DNA of 64,000 bases from Bacillus pumilus. Lineage in GTDB: Bacteria > Bacillota > Bacilli > Bacillales > Bacillaceae. The notes beneath the pieces were generated by a model. The model worked only from the letters and a program-made list of their open reading frames with translations, was not told where the DNA came from and did not search any database. The DNA is taken from positions 2,914,001 to 2,978,000 of the forward strand of contig NZ_CP046128.1 in NCBI RefSeq assembly GCF_038738535.1. Direction: 5' to 3'. Numbering within the stretch: position 1 is the stretch's first letter; each line of letters starts with the position of its first letter. A program made the position numbers and the translations under genes. Shown piece after piece: positions 24,595-35,917 of the stretch.

Positions 24595-26937
24595 TTACTT
24601 TTTCTTTTTGCGCTTTTGTTTTGGCGCGTTATCAAATACGCGTTTTTTCTTTTTTTTCTTCTTACTGCCTGTGAACCAGTCACTTCCGCCTTTATCTTCC
24701 TTTGGTTTATCCCCAGAGGCATTTTGACCTCCGCGTCCTTTTTTCGCTGGTGAATCTGTCCGTTTTTTGAACTTAAAATCTTTTGGCGATTTACGGCGGG
24801 TGCCTTTCATGCCAACGATTTCAAAATCAATGGAGTGCTCATCTTTATTAACACTAACCACTTTGACAGTGATTTCGTCACCGATGCGATATACATTTCC
24901 TGTGCGCTCACCGATCATGGCAAAATGCTGTTCATCAAAACGATAATAGTCGTCTGTCATGTAGCTGACATGGACAAGACCTTCAATTGTATTCGGCAGT
25001 TCAACAAATAGCCCAAAGTTCGTCACGGAACTAATCATGCCATCAAACTCTTCACCGATTTTATCAAGCATAAATTCTGCCTTCTTGAGGTCATCTGTTT
25101 CACGCTCTGCATCGACTGAACGGCGCTCCATAGTAGACGCATGATCTGCAATTTCAGGCAGCAGCTGGCCCCACTTTTCTAAGGTTGCTTCGTCTGTCTT
25201 TTTCTGAATCAAATAGGTTCTGATCAGTCTATGCACGATTAAATCCGGATAACGGCGGATCGGTGATGTAAAGTGCGTATAGAATTCCGTTGATAACCCA
25301 AAATGGCCGATGCTTTCTGGATCATACTTCGCCTGTTTCATCGAACGAAGCATCACGGTTTGTATCACAACTTCTTCTGGTTGATCCCTCACAGCATCAA
25401 GTACACTTTGAAGTGCACGCGGGTGGATGTTTGTCGACGTTCCTTTCACAATGTAACCAAACGTTGTCACGAACTCTAAAAAGCGCTGAAGCTTCTCAGG
25501 ATTTGGTTCTTCGTGAATTCGATATATGAAAGGTACATTCAACCAGTGAAAATGCTCTGCAACCGTTTCGTTTGCAACAAGCATGAATTCTTCAATTAAT
25601 TTCTCTGCGACAGATCGCTCACGAACGACAACGTCTTTCGCCGCTCCTTCATCATCTACAAGCACTTTTGCTTCCTTGAAGTCAAAGTCTACTGCCCCGC
25701 GCTCCATTCGTTTGTCGCGAAGAATCTCTGCAAGCTTCTCCATCTCTTGGAACATTGGCACAAGCGGCTCATATTTGTCTAAAAGCTCTTCGTCTTGGTC
25801 GACTAAAATCTTATTCACATCAGAATAGGTCATTCTTTCCGTCGTTTTGATCACACTTTGGAAAATCTCATGTTTGACGACCTTCCCATTTCGATCGATG
25901 ACCATTTCACAAGACAGGGTGAGACGATCGACCTTCGGATTCAATGAGCAAATACCGTTTGACAGGCGGTGCGGGATCATCGGAATGACGCGGTCTACGA
26001 GATACACACTCGTTCCACGCTCATAAGCTTCCTGATCAATCGGGGAGTTCTCTGTGACATAATGAGAGACATCTGCAATATGCACCCCTAGCTTATATTT
26101 GCCATCATCCAGCTTTTGCACCGTAACGGCATCATCTAAGTCCTTCGCATCTGCTCCGTCAATTGTTACAATCGTTTCGTTGCGCAAGTCACGTCTGCCT
26201 TCCAGGTCTTTTTGATCAATCGTTTCAGGTGTGTCTACTGCCTGCTGAAGCGCTTCTTCTGGGAACTCACCTGGCAGGCCGTGTTTATGAATGATCGATA
26301 AAATATCAATGCCAGGGTCATTTTTATGACCGAGGATTTCAGTCACTTCGCCCTCTGCACTCATTCTTCCTTCTGGGTAGCTTGTCAGCGTCACGACCAC
26401 TTTATGCCCTTCGACCGCTCCATTTTTAGCGGATTTCGGGATGAAGATATCGGTTGTGATTTTTTTATCATCAGGAATGACAAAGCCAAAGCTTTTCGTT
26501 TCTGTGTAGGTACCGACAACCGTCTGAGTATTACGCTCCAGAATTCGGATGACAGTTCCTTCTTTTTTTGTGCCGTTTGATTTGTGGCTGACACGAACCA
26601 TGACCGTATCACCATTCATCGCTGTGCCTAGCTCATTAGGCGGAATGAAAATATCATCCTGTCCAAACTCTTCTGGTGTCACAAATGCAAAGCCTTTTGC
26701 ATGAGCAGACAGCTTTCCTTTTACCAAGTTCATTTTTTCTGGTACACCGTAGCGATCGCTGCGCGTGCGAACGATGAGTCCTTGATCTTCCAGCATCACA
26801 AGTGCTTTGACGAGCTCTTTATAATCATCAGGATTGGTAATCTCCATCATCACTTCCAGCTCTTGAACGGTTAACGGTTTATAAGCTTCATCTTTCATAA
26901 AAGCGAGTAATTCATCCATAAATTCTTCTTTTTGCAC
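24595..26937 (-). CDS. rnr: Ribonuclease R
   Basis: A 780-residue 3'-5' exoribonuclease of the RNB family, which hydrolyses structured RNA to nucleoside monophosphates. Domain order: N-terminal helix-turn-helix, two cold-shock domains, the RNB core with the catalytic Asp cluster in [16 protein letters not shown] (about residue 270), then an S1 domain. The lysine-rich tail ([25 protein letters not shown], described only by its type) is typical. B. subtilis RNase R has 779 residues. Gene order secG-est-rnr-smpB-ssrA is conserved. Confidence 0.96.
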   Translation of the reverse strand: MQKEEFMDELLAFMKDEAYKPLTVQELEVMMEITNPDDYKELVKALVMLEDQGLIVRTRSDRYGVPEKMNLVKGKLSAHAKGFAFVTPEEFGQDDIFIPPNELGTAMNGDTVMVRVSHKSNGTKKEGTVIRILERNTQTVVGTYTETKSFGFVIPDDKKITTDIFIPKSAKNGAVEGHKVVVTLTSYPEGRMSAEGEVTEILGHKNDPGIDILSIIHKHGLPGEFPEEALQQAVDTPETIDQKDLEGRRDLRNETIVTIDGADAKDLDDAVTVQKLDDGKYKLGVHIADVSHYVTENSPIDQEAYERGTSVYLVDRVIPMIPHRLSNGICSLNPKVDRLTLSCEMVIDRNGKVVKHEIFQSVIKTTERMTYSDVNKILVDQDEELLDKYEPLVPMFQEMEKLAEILRDKRMERGAVDFDFKEAKVLVDDEGAAKDVVVRERSVAEKLIEEFMLVANETVAEHFHWLNVPFIYRIHEEPNPEKLQRFLEFVTTFGYIVKGTSTNIHPRALQSVLDAVRDQPEEVVIQTVMLRSMKQAKYDPESIGHFGLSTEFYTHFTSPIRRYPDLIVHRLIRTYLIQKKTDEATLEKWGQLLPEIADHASTMERRSVDAERETDDLKKAEFMLDKIGEEFDGMISSVTNFGLFVELPNTIEGLVHVSYMTDDYYRFDEQHFAMIGERTGNVYRIGDEITVKVVSVNKDEHSIDFEIVGMKGTRRKSPKDFKFKKRTDSPAKKGRGGQNASGDKPKEDKGGSDWFTGSKKKKKKKRVFDNAPKQKRKKKK

Positions 26938-26956
26938 ACTCTAACCCCCTATATAT

Positions 26957-27703
26957 TTAAATTGACCAATTAAGTGATTCTAAGAATGCATATACATCCT
27001 GATGAACCTTCTCGCGCTCTTTATCAAGCGTGATCACATGGCCTGATTCTTCATACCATTTCAAATGCTTTTGATCTGTCTCTACTTCGTTATAAATGAT
27101 ATTCGCACTGTCTGTATTAATCATATGATCATGACGTGCCTGAACAACAAAAGTAGGTGAATAAATCATGTCGACATTGTTTCTGACATCTGCAATCAGT
27201 TCTTGCAGGCTCCTCAGTGTACCCATTGGCGTTTTCTTGAACTCTTCCATTTCCTGTTCAATCTGCTCCTCTGACTTACCCTCGAATTTCTTATAGTTAC
27301 GGGCATATTCTAGTACACCCTGGTACATGACTTCTTCACTTTTTATGTACATAGGTGCACACATAGGTACAATTCCCTTTACAGGTACAGTGTAACCTAA
27401 TTTCAATGAAAAAACTCCTCCGAGGGATAGTCCGCAAACCGCAATTTCCTCATAGCCTTCATCTTTTAAGAATTGATAGCCCTCTTCTACATCTTTCCAC
27501 CAGTCAGCCGGGCCAGATTGGACAAGCTCTTCTGGCGGCACACCGTGGCCTTTATATTGAGGTGCATGGCATGTATACCCTCTTTCGTTCAAATAACGGC
27601 CTAGCATTCGAACATCGGCTGTATTCCCAGTAAAACCGTGAAGAAGAAGCACCGCCTTTTCTCCACCTTTAAACGTAAATGGTTTCGGTGTAACAACTTT
27701 CAT
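26957..27703 (-). CDS. est: Carboxylesterase (Est30-type, YvaK)
   Basis: A 248-residue alpha/beta hydrolase that cleaves short-chain carboxylic esters or monoacylglycerols. The nucleophile is Ser93 in GLSLGG, with Asp in ARHDHMIN (about 193) and His in SGHVITLD (about 223), the same positions as in Geobacillus Est30. The oxyanion region is LLLHGFTG. The start ATG at 27703 matches B. subtilis YvaK in length; the longer frame from 27766 has no support. It lies between secG and rnr. Confidence 0.92.
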   Translation of the reverse strand: MKVVTPKPFTFKGGEKAVLLLHGFTGNTADVRMLGRYLNERGYTCHAPQYKGHGVPPEELVQSGPADWWKDVEEGYQFLKDEGYEEIAVCGLSLGGVFSLKLGYTVPVKGIVPMCAPMYIKSEEVMYQGVLEYARNYKKFEGKSEEQIEQEMEEFKKTPMGTLRSLQELIADVRNNVDMIYSPTFVVQARHDHMINTDSANIIYNEVETDQKHLKWYEESGHVITLDKEREKVHQDVYAFLESLNWSI

Positions 27704-27783
27704 GATGTGACTTCCTTTCCTTCTGATATGGTTTATATTTTCCACTTGTATGTATGAAACAAACACAAAAGAGTGCTGATAAT

Positions 27784-27811
27784 AAAAAAAGGTCTGAAAA
27801 AAGATCAGACC
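27784..27811 (-). terminator. Terminator of secG
   Basis: GGTCTGA (27791-27797) pairs with TCAGACC (27805-27811), with a minus-strand T run at 27784-27790. Confidence 0.8.
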
Positions 27812-27827
27812 TTCTGTTACTCGCGCC

Positions 27828-28061
27828 TTACACGCCTAGATATGCCAATGCAAGTGTTAAGATGAAGAAAAGCACTGACAAAATAACCGTTAATCGGTGA
27901 AGTATCAAGTCAAGGCCTCTCGCTTTTTGCTTACCGAAAAGCTGCTCGGCTCCACCTGAAATAGCGCCTGACAGTCCAGCACTTTTACTTGATTGTAACA
28001 ATACAACGATGATAAGTGCGATACTGACAATTACGAGTAATGTGATAACAAATGCGTGCAT
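27828..28061 (-). CDS. secG: Preprotein translocase subunit SecG
   Basis: A 77-residue protein with two transmembrane helices (residues 1-23 and 54-76). The conserved cytoplasmic loop holds [23 protein letters not shown]. It assists the SecYEG channel in protein export. The start ATG at 28061 follows GGAGGTG; the upstream frame to 28091 is not needed. Length matches B. subtilis SecG (76). Confidence 0.95.
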   Translation of the reverse strand: MHAFVITLLVIVSIALIIVVLLQSSKSAGLSGAISGGAEQLFGKQKARGLDLILHRLTVILSVLFFILTLALAYLGV

Positions 28062-28247
28062 GAAAACACCTCCAGACAAACTGGTACACATAACTTTATT
28101 TTACATGAAAACAAGGTGCATGTCACGAAACATCAAAATAAAGATTCCCTCTATATTGTCGACTTTATTCGTTATTTTGATTCAATTTCATTCCAAAGAG
28201 TAGTATGCAGCATTTTTTATATGCAATTTTCGGTTAAAAACACGTTT

Positions 28248-28538
28248 TTAACGGGTTGCTTCTTCTTTCAATAGCTGTTTTAATTCTACTAACAAACGTT
28301 CAGCTCCTTCAGGACTCAGCATCACTTTCCCATTTCCATAGCTTTTGTTGTACTTCGTCACTTGTCCAGTTAACAGGCAGCTCTTATCTGCATCATATTT
28401 TTTTAGCATAATGGTTTGATCTTCAATGAAAATTTCTAACAGCTGCTCTTCTTTAATATTGAGTACCTTGCGCATTTCTGAAGGCAGAACAATTCTGCCT
28501 AGTGAATCAATATGTCTGACCATCCCAGTTCTTTTCAA
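28248..28538 (-). CDS. AbrB/Abh-family transition-state regulator
   Basis: About 96 residues. The N-terminal swapped-hairpin DNA-binding domain reads MVRHIDSLGRIVLPSEMRKVL, split here as MVRHIDSLGRIVLP and SEMRKVL. The C-terminal dimer domain ends GNGKVMLSPEGAERLL, as in B. subtilis Abh and AbrB. The favoured start is the TTG at 28538, where AAGGAGG lies eight bases upstream and the protein begins MKRTGMV like AbrB. An ATG at 28568 overlapping the upstream XRE stop is an alternative. It is cotranscribed with that XRE gene. Its targets are unknown. Confidence 0.85.
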   Translation of the reverse strand: MKRTGMVRHIDSLGRIVLPSEMRKVLNIKEEQLLEIFIEDQTIMLKKYDADKSCLLTGQVTKYNKSYGNGKVMLSPEGAERLLVELKQLLKEEATR

Positions 28539-28564
28539 CGACATTGCCTCCTTGATAATTTCAT

Positions 28565-28798
28565 TCATTGACTTTTGTCAATATCTTCATAGTAAAATAG
28601 ATCTTCAAATTTTTTATCAAAGTAATGAATCATTTTGCCAATGACAAGCTGGCCTGGTTTCCGATGACCATTTAATACCCTGCTGAGTGTGGCAGGAGAA
28701 ATGCCAATTTCATCAGCGAGCTGATTTAAAGACATATCGTTTTCGATCATATACTGCATGACAAAAGCCCGCCTGATCTGAATCTTTTCGACCATCAT
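28565..28798 (-). CDS. Small XRE-family regulator (YvzC-like)
   Basis: A 77-residue helix-turn-helix protein. The HTH reads MSLNQLADEIGISPATLSRVLNG (central part LADEIGISPATLSRVL, about residues 27-42). AGGAGG lies six bases before the ATG. It overlaps or abuts the AbrB-like gene and resembles B. subtilis YvzC in length and position after secG. Its function is unknown; coupling to an AbrB-type protein suggests joint regulation. Confidence 0.8.
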   Translation of the reverse strand: MMVEKIQIRRAFVMQYMIENDMSLNQLADEIGISPATLSRVLNGHRKPGQLVIGKMIHYFDKKFEDLFYYEDIDKSQ

Positions 28799-28950
28799 TA
28801 CAACCTCCTATGGAATCAATATGTACAACGTGCAGGTGCTCACTTGAAACAGACCATTAACTTAAGTCAACACTTTTACCCCTCTGCTATTTCCTTTGGT
28901 CAATGATCATACTAAAATAAGTCATATACTGAAATGTGAGGTTCGATGTC

Positions 28951-29355
28951 ATGAATCACTTTGGTGAACAATTACGCATTTTAAGAGAAAATAGAAAAAT
29001 GTCTGTCAATCAACTCGCCATGTATTCAGGTGTAAGCGCTGCTGGAATTTCTCGTATTGAAAATGGAAAGCGCGGTGTGCCAAAACCTTTGACTATCAAA
29101 AAATTAGCACATGCCTTGAAGGTGCCTTATGAGGATTTAATGCTGCTTGCCGGTCATATTGAACAGGAGCAAGTTCATGAAATGAAACCAAAATATGAAT
29201 CCATGTTGAAAATCTATCAAACGGCGCTTCAAAAGGATGTAGAACATCTTCCCATTTTTGATGGGGACAAATGGGAAAGGCTCTCCGCACAAGACATCAG
29301 CCAGCTGAATGAATACTTTCTCACGCTCATCAACCAAAAAAAGGCGAACAAATAG
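28951..29355 (+). CDS. XRE-family repressor, RghR paralogue 1
   Basis: A 134-residue repressor. The N-terminal HTH (about residues 5-60) includes MSVNQLAMYSGVSAAGISRIENGKRG in two parts, LAMYSGVSAAGISRIENGKR being the core. The C-terminal dimer or effector region ends in ALIN-type helices. It closely resembles B. subtilis RghR (YvaN), which represses rapG, rapH and rapD and so affects competence and ComA activity. The ATG at 28951 is preferred because GTGAGG sits nine bases upstream. A second paralogue follows 130 bp later. Confidence 0.85.
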   Translation: MNHFGEQLRILRENRKMSVNQLAMYSGVSAAGISRIENGKRGVPKPLTIKKLAHALKVPYEDLMLLAGHIEQEQVHEMKPKYESMLKIYQTALQKDVEHLPIFDGDKWERLSAQDISQLNEYFLTLINQKKANK

Positions 29356-29485
29356 CGGGGCATAAACCTAATGTACATCCACTATTAACTAATGTCAATA
29401 TTTTCATGGTATACTTGTTGCCAATAGTCAACAAATCAGGTAAAATAGACATATCTAATCTATAACCATGTGAGGTTTTGCCTTG

Positions 29486-29887
29486 ATGAACTTTGGTGCA
29501 TATTTAAGAGCATTACGTGAGGAAAAGAAGCTGTCAGTGAACCAATTAGCGATGTATTCAGAGGTCAGCGCTGCTGGTATTTCTCGTATTGAAAACGGGA
29601 AACGCGGTATTCCAAAGCCTCCTACGATTAAAAAACTAGCCGGTGCATTAAAGGTCCCTTATGAGGAAATGATGCAGGCTGCGGGCTATATTGAGGAAGC
29701 CTCTTCTGTCCATCAGTTGAAGGAAGAGGAAATAGCATTATCCAAAATAAAGGAAGCTGCAGCGCAATATGAACTTGGTGATCTCGAAATATTTGATGGA
29801 GATATTTGGTCAACTCTTTCGAAAAAAGAAATAGAGGATCTTAACCGCTATCTGTTATTTATGTTAAACAGCCGTTCGTCATCATAG
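29486..29887 (+). CDS. XRE-family repressor, RghR paralogue 2
   Basis: A 133-residue close relative of the preceding gene, with nearly identical HTH (LAMYSEVSAAGISRIENGKR) and more diverged C-terminus. It shares the GTGAGG ribosome site placed about ten bases before the ATG, and an upstream block also found before the first copy. It corresponds to the RghR/YvaO pair of B. subtilis and arose by tandem duplication. It may repress Rap genes or its neighbour. Confidence 0.83.
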   Translation: MNFGAYLRALREEKKLSVNQLAMYSEVSAAGISRIENGKRGIPKPPTIKKLAGALKVPYEEMMQAAGYIEEASSVHQLKEEEIALSKIKEAAAQYELGDLEIFDGDIWSTLSKKEIEDLNRYLLFMLNSRSSS

Positions 29888-29969
29888 AATGTTTTGAGCA
29901 TTGACAAGCTTTTCGAGCTGATTTATGACAGATTTACGGTATAATGAGTTCAGATTGGAGTGAAGAAAG

Positions 29970-30290
29970 ATGAATCAATCTGACATGTGCCCGCGGTTTG
30001 AAAAAGCAGTTGAGTTATTGAGTAAACGCTGGGTCGCACTGATTGTTTTTCAGCTTCTCTCAGGTCCGCAGCGCTTTAGTGAAATTGAGGCCGCTCTGAC
30101 AAATTTAAGCGGAAGAGTATTATCTGAGAGATTAAAAGAGCTGGAAGCAGCAGGCATTGTAAAACGGGAGGTTTTTGCTGAAACACCCGTGCGCATTGAG
30201 TATTCTTTAACTGATATGGGGCGTTCCCTTGCACCCGTTTTTGAGGAAATTTCGAAGTGGTCCTCTGAATGGATCACGCTTGAATCATAA
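29970..30290 (+). CDS. catR: HxlR-family redox regulator CatR (YvaP-like)
   Basis: A 106-residue winged-helix regulator. The N-terminus MNQSDMCPRF carries the conserved Cys7 used for quinone or diamide sensing in YodB and CatR, and the wing region reads LSGRVLSERLKELEAAGIV. B. subtilis CatR represses catDE (catechol dioxygenase). Position between the rghR pair and opuC is as in B. subtilis. No catDE pair is present in this window. GGAGTG lies seven bases before the ATG. Confidence 0.82.
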   Translation: MNQSDMCPRFEKAVELLSKRWVALIVFQLLSGPQRFSEIEAALTNLSGRVLSERLKELEAAGIVKREVFAETPVRIEYSLTDMGRSLAPVFEEISKWSSEWITLES

Positions 30291-30328
30291 AATACCTGCA
30301 TGTGAACCCGCCTGATCATCATAAAACA

Positions 30329-30354
30329 ACCTCCCTTACAGATGTAAGGGAGGT
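30329..30354. terminator. Bidirectional terminator between catR and opuCD
   Basis: ACCTCCCTTA (30329-30338) pairs with TAAGGGAGGT (30345-30354), with a T-rich tract on the right for catR; it also ends the converging opuC operon. Confidence 0.75.
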
Positions 30355-30371
30355 TTTGTCTTTTTAACCGC

Positions 30372-31061
30372 TTAAGCAGATGTGATGTTTTTTGCAGCTA
30401 ATGCTTTTCTTTCTTTTTTCTTGTTCGTTGGGCTTAAATAGCGTTCGAGCCAGCCCATGACTAGGTCAGCGATAATGGCCATGAGCGCAGTTGGAATAGC
30501 ACCTGCTAAAATGATGGCTGTTCCGTTTGTGGCGTTTGATCCTCTGATGATGATATCACCTAGACCTCCCGCACCAACAAATGTCCCAATCGCTGTAATG
30601 CCGATGGCGATGACAAGGGCGGTTCTTAAACCAGCCATAATGACCGATAAAGCAAGCGGTAATTCAACCATTCTCAGCACTTGCCATTTCGTCATGCCCA
30701 TCGCTTTACCCGATTCTAAATAAGCATGTTCAATGCTGACAATCCCTGTATACGTGTTGCGGATGATCGGCAGAAGCGAATACAAAAAGAGTGATAAGAT
30801 GACTGTATTTGCGCCAAGTCCTAATACAAGCATCAGCACGGAAAGCATCGCTAACGCCGGTATGGTTTGTATAACATTGGTAATGGCGAAGATCCAATTG
30901 CTCAGCTTACGGTAATGCGCCACAAAGATGCCTACTGGAATTCCGACAATCGCCGCAAACAGCACCCCATACGCTGACATGAGAAAATGCCGATAAAATT
31001 CTTCTAACACATATGAACCGTTCTGCTGATAATACGTCCATAATTGCTGCAGTGTGTCCAT
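30372..31061 (-). CDS. opuCD: Osmoprotectant ABC importer permease OpuCD
   Basis: A 229-residue permease with about five membrane helices. The EAA loop AYLESGKAMGMTKWQVLRMVELPLA is recognised by its central ESGKAMGMTKWQVLRMVEL. With OpuCB, OpuCA and the OpuCC lipoprotein it imports glycine betaine, carnitine, choline and related solutes. The ATG at 31061 gives the B. subtilis length (229); GGGGAGGTG lies upstream. It is last in the opuCA-CB-CC-CD operon, which OpcR represses. Confidence 0.94.
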   Translation of the reverse strand: MDTLQQLWTYYQQNGSYVLEEFYRHFLMSAYGVLFAAIVGIPVGIFVAHYRKLSNWIFAITNVIQTIPALAMLSVLMLVLGLGANTVILSLFLYSLLPIIRNTYTGIVSIEHAYLESGKAMGMTKWQVLRMVELPLALSVIMAGLRTALVIAIGITAIGTFVGAGGLGDIIIRGSNATNGTAIILAGAIPTALMAIIADLVMGWLERYLSPTNKKKERKALAAKNITSA

Positions 31062-31082
31062 CAGCCGTGACACCTCCCCATC

Positions 31083-32667
<1,585 letters not shown>

Positions 32668-32680
32668 GTGTCCACCTCCC

Positions 32681-33829
32681 TTAGTTCATTTCAATGGCAG
32701 ACGCCGGCGTATCGTCTCCCCAAATAGAGTCGTACACAACATCTACAAGACTTGCCCGTGTTACAATGCCTTTTAAATGCCCTTTGGCATCCACAACCGG
32801 TACATATTTAATACCGCGTATTAAGATTTTCCGAACGGTGTCTCTTAGAAGTGCGCCTTCTTGTACAGTATAGAACTCTGTATTTAAGATCTCACCAACG
32901 AAAGCCGCTTTTCTGCGGTTCGCATCGATTGTTTCAATATCGATATAGCCTTTTAGCACATGATGTTCATCTACTACAAGCAAAGAATCGACACGCTTTT
33001 CTCTCATGATGTAGATAGCATCAGTCAACGTTTGTTCGACTGTAATGGTGACTGGTGACGTGTTCATCATTTGTTCTACACGTTCCATATTCGGATTTGA
33101 TTGAAGCAGGCGCTCTTTTCCGATGAATTCTTCTACGAACTCGTTGGCTGGGTTACGCAAAATATCTTCAGGTGTGCCTACTTGGACAATCTCCCCATCT
33201 TTTAAAATCACAATTCGGTCAGCGAGTTTAATGGCTTCATCCATGTCATGTGTGACGAATACGATGGTTTTATTTAACGTTTTTTGCAGTTTCTTAAATT
33301 CTTCCTGCAATGTATCTCGTGTAATTGGATCAAGTGCACCAAATGGTTCATCCATGAGGATCAGAGGGGGTTCTGCTGCCAGTGCGCGAAGAACTCCGAT
33401 GCGCTGCTGCTGTCCTCCACTGAGTTCATGAGGATAGCGCTCTAAAAATTCCGGGCCCATGTCGACGAGCTTCAGCAGTTCGCGAGCTCGTTCCTTCCGT
33501 TTTTCTTCCGGCCATTTTAAGAGCTTCGGCACAAGTGAGATGTTTTGCGCGATGGTCATATGGGGGAACAGTCCAATTTGCTGAATCACATAACCGATTT
33601 CTCTTCTTAATTGAACTGGATCTTTTTTCATAATATTTTCTCCCTCGATGAAAATGTTTCCTGAGGAAGGTTCAATGAGTCGGTTGATCATCTTCATGGT
33701 TGTTGTCTTACCACAGCCACTCGGTCCAATAAAACAAATAAATTCTCCTTTTGCTATTTCTAAATCAATATTTTTGACAGCTTTTTTTCCGCCTTTATAC
33801 GTCTTAGATACATTCTCTAGTTTCAGCAA
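32681..33829 (-). CDS. opuCA: Osmoprotectant ABC importer ATPase OpuCA
   Basis: A 382-residue ATPase. Walker A is GPSGCGKTT (about residues 36-44), the signature LSGGQQQRIG and Walker B LILMDEPFGALDP. The C-terminal third has two CBS domains (VDSLLVVDE; YVPVVDAKG) that sense ionic strength or nucleotides in this family. The start is TTG at 33829, eight bases after GGAGG, giving MLKLENVSK as in B. subtilis (380 residues); an earlier TTG at 33844 would place the ribosome site inside the gene. Confidence 0.94.
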   Translation of the reverse strand: MLKLENVSKTYKGGKKAVKNIDLEIAKGEFICFIGPSGCGKTTTMKMINRLIEPSSGNIFIEGENIMKKDPVQLRREIGYVIQQIGLFPHMTIAQNISLVPKLLKWPEEKRKERARELLKLVDMGPEFLERYPHELSGGQQQRIGVLRALAAEPPLILMDEPFGALDPITRDTLQEEFKKLQKTLNKTIVFVTHDMDEAIKLADRIVILKDGEIVQVGTPEDILRNPANEFVEEFIGKERLLQSNPNMERVEQMMNTSPVTITVEQTLTDAIYIMREKRVDSLLVVDEHHVLKGYIDIETIDANRRKAAFVGEILNTEFYTVQEGALLRDTVRKILIRGIKYVPVVDAKGHLKGIVTRASLVDVVYDSIWGDDTPASAIEMN

Positions 33830-34086
33830 ATGAGACACCTCCAATTAGTTGGATCTTTATATTCAGAAAATTTACACCTTATTCATTATAGTGCAAACTT
33901 TATAAAATAAAAAGTTTATGATGTGTTTGTATTGCATAAGATTTATATAAAATTTTCAGTTAACGCTGTAATATCTAGAGATCTCTCCTTTTTCCTTCAA
34001 ATTACTAGCAATTACTCAATATTTATTGTTTTCATCAACAAACAGGTATATGATATATTGTGTTACAAATTGTCAGTCGTGAAGGG

Positions 34087-34635
34087 ATGAAGCGGGGAGT
34101 GGACAAGCAAGCGTTAGGCGCCATTCAAAAAGCACAGGATCATTATATTGAAAAAGCTGCGGAGAACATGAATGCCTTTGGTCTTTCTTCTACAGTGGGT
34201 AGAGTGCTTGGTATCATTCACATGAACCGTAAACCAATGACGCTGGAAGAGCTATCAGAGGCGACCGGCATGAGCAAAACGAGGATGAGTCAAGTCGTTC
34301 GAGAAATGCTCGATTTGAATATTGCGGAAAAGGTTTATGAAAAAGGAATACGTAAAGATCTTTATGAAGTTGAGCAAGATCAATACCAAACGTTTATTTC
34401 ATTGTTTGCAGCCAATTGGTCCCGAGTTGTCAGCAAAAACCGTAAAGCACATAAGAAAACGTGCAAGGAATTGCAAGAGCTGCTTGAACAGGACGACTTA
34501 CCTGAAGAAACAGAGGATAAAATCAATCTGCTTCTTTCAGAAATCAAGGAAAGTCTTGATTACTATGATTGGATTAGCCGCTTAATTGAATTCTTTGAAA
34601 GTGAAGAAGTATTTAAGCATGTGCCGAAACCTTAA
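34087..34635 (+). CDS. opcR: GbsR/MarR-family repressor OpcR
   Basis: About 182 residues with a winged-helix domain (MTLEELSEATGMSKTRMSQVVREML, core ATGMSKTRMSQVVREML) and a helical C-terminal domain. It is divergent from opuC. B. subtilis OpcR (YvaV) represses opuB and opuC and is of this size. The start is uncertain: an ATG at 34087 has GAAGGG very close, and a GTG at 34060 would add nine residues. Residues 33830-34059 contain the divergent promoters, including a dyad AAACTT...AAGTTT near 33895-33920 that may be its operator. Confidence 0.85.
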   Translation: MKRGVDKQALGAIQKAQDHYIEKAAENMNAFGLSSTVGRVLGIIHMNRKPMTLEELSEATGMSKTRMSQVVREMLDLNIAEKVYEKGIRKDLYEVEQDQYQTFISLFAANWSRVVSKNRKAHKKTCKELQELLEQDDLPEETEDKINLLLSEIKESLDYYDWISRLIEFFESEEVFKHVPKP

Positions 34636-34639
34636 AAAA

Positions 34640-34682
34640 AGCTGTTTTATTTTACATCATTGTAGAAAAAAAACAGCTTTTT
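34640..34682. terminator. Bidirectional terminator between opcR and yvbG
   Basis: AAAAGCTGTTTT pairs with AAAACAGCTTTT around a long loop (34640-34682), flanked by A and T runs. Confidence 0.75.
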
Positions 34683-34691
34683 TATATACAC

Positions 34692-35324
34692 TTATGACAT
34701 AAACATCGGAAACATCCCTTTTAAGCCTGCGCCGATCATCTCAACTGCCACTACAGCAAGAATTAATCCCATCAAACGCGTCACAACATTCATCTCTGTT
34801 TTCCCCATTTTCCGCATAATGAAACTGGAATAATGAAAGGCATAATACGTCATGGCAAGAACAATGATAATGCCGATTAGAATCGAAAACATGTGGAGCA
34901 TCCCTTGACTTCCCGGGGTTAAACTCATTACTGTAGCGATTGTACCGGGCCCAGCGATGATCGGGATTGCCAGCGGCGTAACGGAGATATCTGCCTTCTC
35001 TTTGCTTTCTGCCTTTTCCTCCGAATGAGGATTTTGGACGTGTGATTCTTTTGCATTCAGCAAATTGTAAGCGATACCAAAAATAAAAATACCTCCGGCG
35101 ATGCGGAGTGCATGAATATCGATCCCAAACAATTTGAATATGAGCCTGCCTGCCAATAGAAAGGCAATCAAAATAATGAAAGAGACCACGATGGCTTTTT
35201 TGGCTGTCTGAGCGCGTTCTTTCTCTGTATAGCCTTCTGTTAAGGTGATGAAAAGAGGCACGTTTCCAATGGGGTTTGATACAGCAAATAATGAGACTAC
35301 AACATGAATCATAAAGGCAATCAA
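34692..35324 (-). CDS. yvbG: MarC-family integral membrane protein YvbG
   Basis: About 210 residues and six membrane helices. MarC family text is seen in FAVSNPIGNVPLFITLTEG and in PLAIPIIAGPGTIATVM. The start is the TTG at 35324, seven bases after GGAGG, which gives the B. subtilis YvbG length; an ATG at 35357 lies before that ribosome site. The family was once linked to antibiotic resistance, but its function is unknown. It stands between opcR and yvbK as in B. subtilis. Confidence 0.85.
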   Translation of the reverse strand: MIAFMIHVVVSLFAVSNPIGNVPLFITLTEGYTEKERAQTAKKAIVVSFIILIAFLLAGRLIFKLFGIDIHALRIAGGIFIFGIAYNLLNAKESHVQNPHSEEKAESKEKADISVTPLAIPIIAGPGTIATVMSLTPGSQGMLHMFSILIGIIIVLAMTYYAFHYSSFIMRKMGKTEMNVVTRLMGLILAVVAVEMIGAGLKGMFPMFMS

Positions 35325-35478
35325 CAGACACCCTCCTTTTTTCATAGTGTCTGCCAATCTGATGTGAATATTCCCTTTGATGTTAAAACCTGTTTATCTT
35401 TAACCGATGGTAATAGAGGTTTAAAGAAAGGGGTTCACACTTGAAAAAACCATTACGATCATTCTTCTGTCTGTTGCG

Positions 35479-35868
35479 GTGTTAGGCGCAGCTGGCTGGA
35501 TTGTTTGGCAGCAGACTAACAAAGCAGCAAAAGAAAAACATCAGCAAGAAAGCAGAACGAACGATCAGCAGCTTTCCCAGTTAAAATCAGATCAAACGGA
35601 TATGAAACATGAAAACGATGAACAAAAAAAGCAAATAGCCACCGTCACAAAAAATCTCAAAAAAGAAAAGAAAGCCTATGAAAAAGAGGTCAAACAGCGT
35701 AAAGCGCTTGAGGTGAAAGTCGACCAGCTTCAAAAAGAGCTGGCAGCAGCAAAAACTGCTGCTCAAGCGAATAAGCAGACCGCACAGGCTACAAGAAAAC
35801 CAACTGACAAAAAAGACCCGAATGTCACTCATCACCCTCCCTCTCAGGTGGGTACAGGACCAATATGA
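35479..35868 (+). CDS. Membrane-anchored coiled-coil protein with a disturbed start
   Basis: About 129 residues: a short hydrophobic N-terminus, then a long Lys/Gln/Glu coiled coil (about 20-105) and a Pro/His-rich end. No family recognised. The open frame begins at a GTG inside the expected membrane anchor. A natural start (TTG after AAAGGGG, at 35441) is one base out of frame because the following A run has six, not seven, residues. With seven A the protein would begin MKKTITIILLSVAVLG and join the frame exactly. Either a sequence error or a real frameshift in a homopolymer is likely. Confidence 0.6.
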   Translation: MLGAAGWIVWQQTNKAAKEKHQQESRTNDQQLSQLKSDQTDMKHENDEQKKQIATVTKNLKKEKKAYEKEVKQRKALEVKVDQLQKELAAAKTAAQANKQTAQATRKPTDKKDPNVTHHPPSQVGTGPI

Positions 35869-35917
35869 TTGGGGCGTGAAACAAGGGTATATGAAAGAAT
35901 AGAAAGGATGAAAAAAT

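Noticed and set aside
34741-35331. 196-codon minus-strand frame inside yvbG
   Set aside because: Shadow of the MarC-family gene in another frame; Cys/His/Arg-rich text without motifs.
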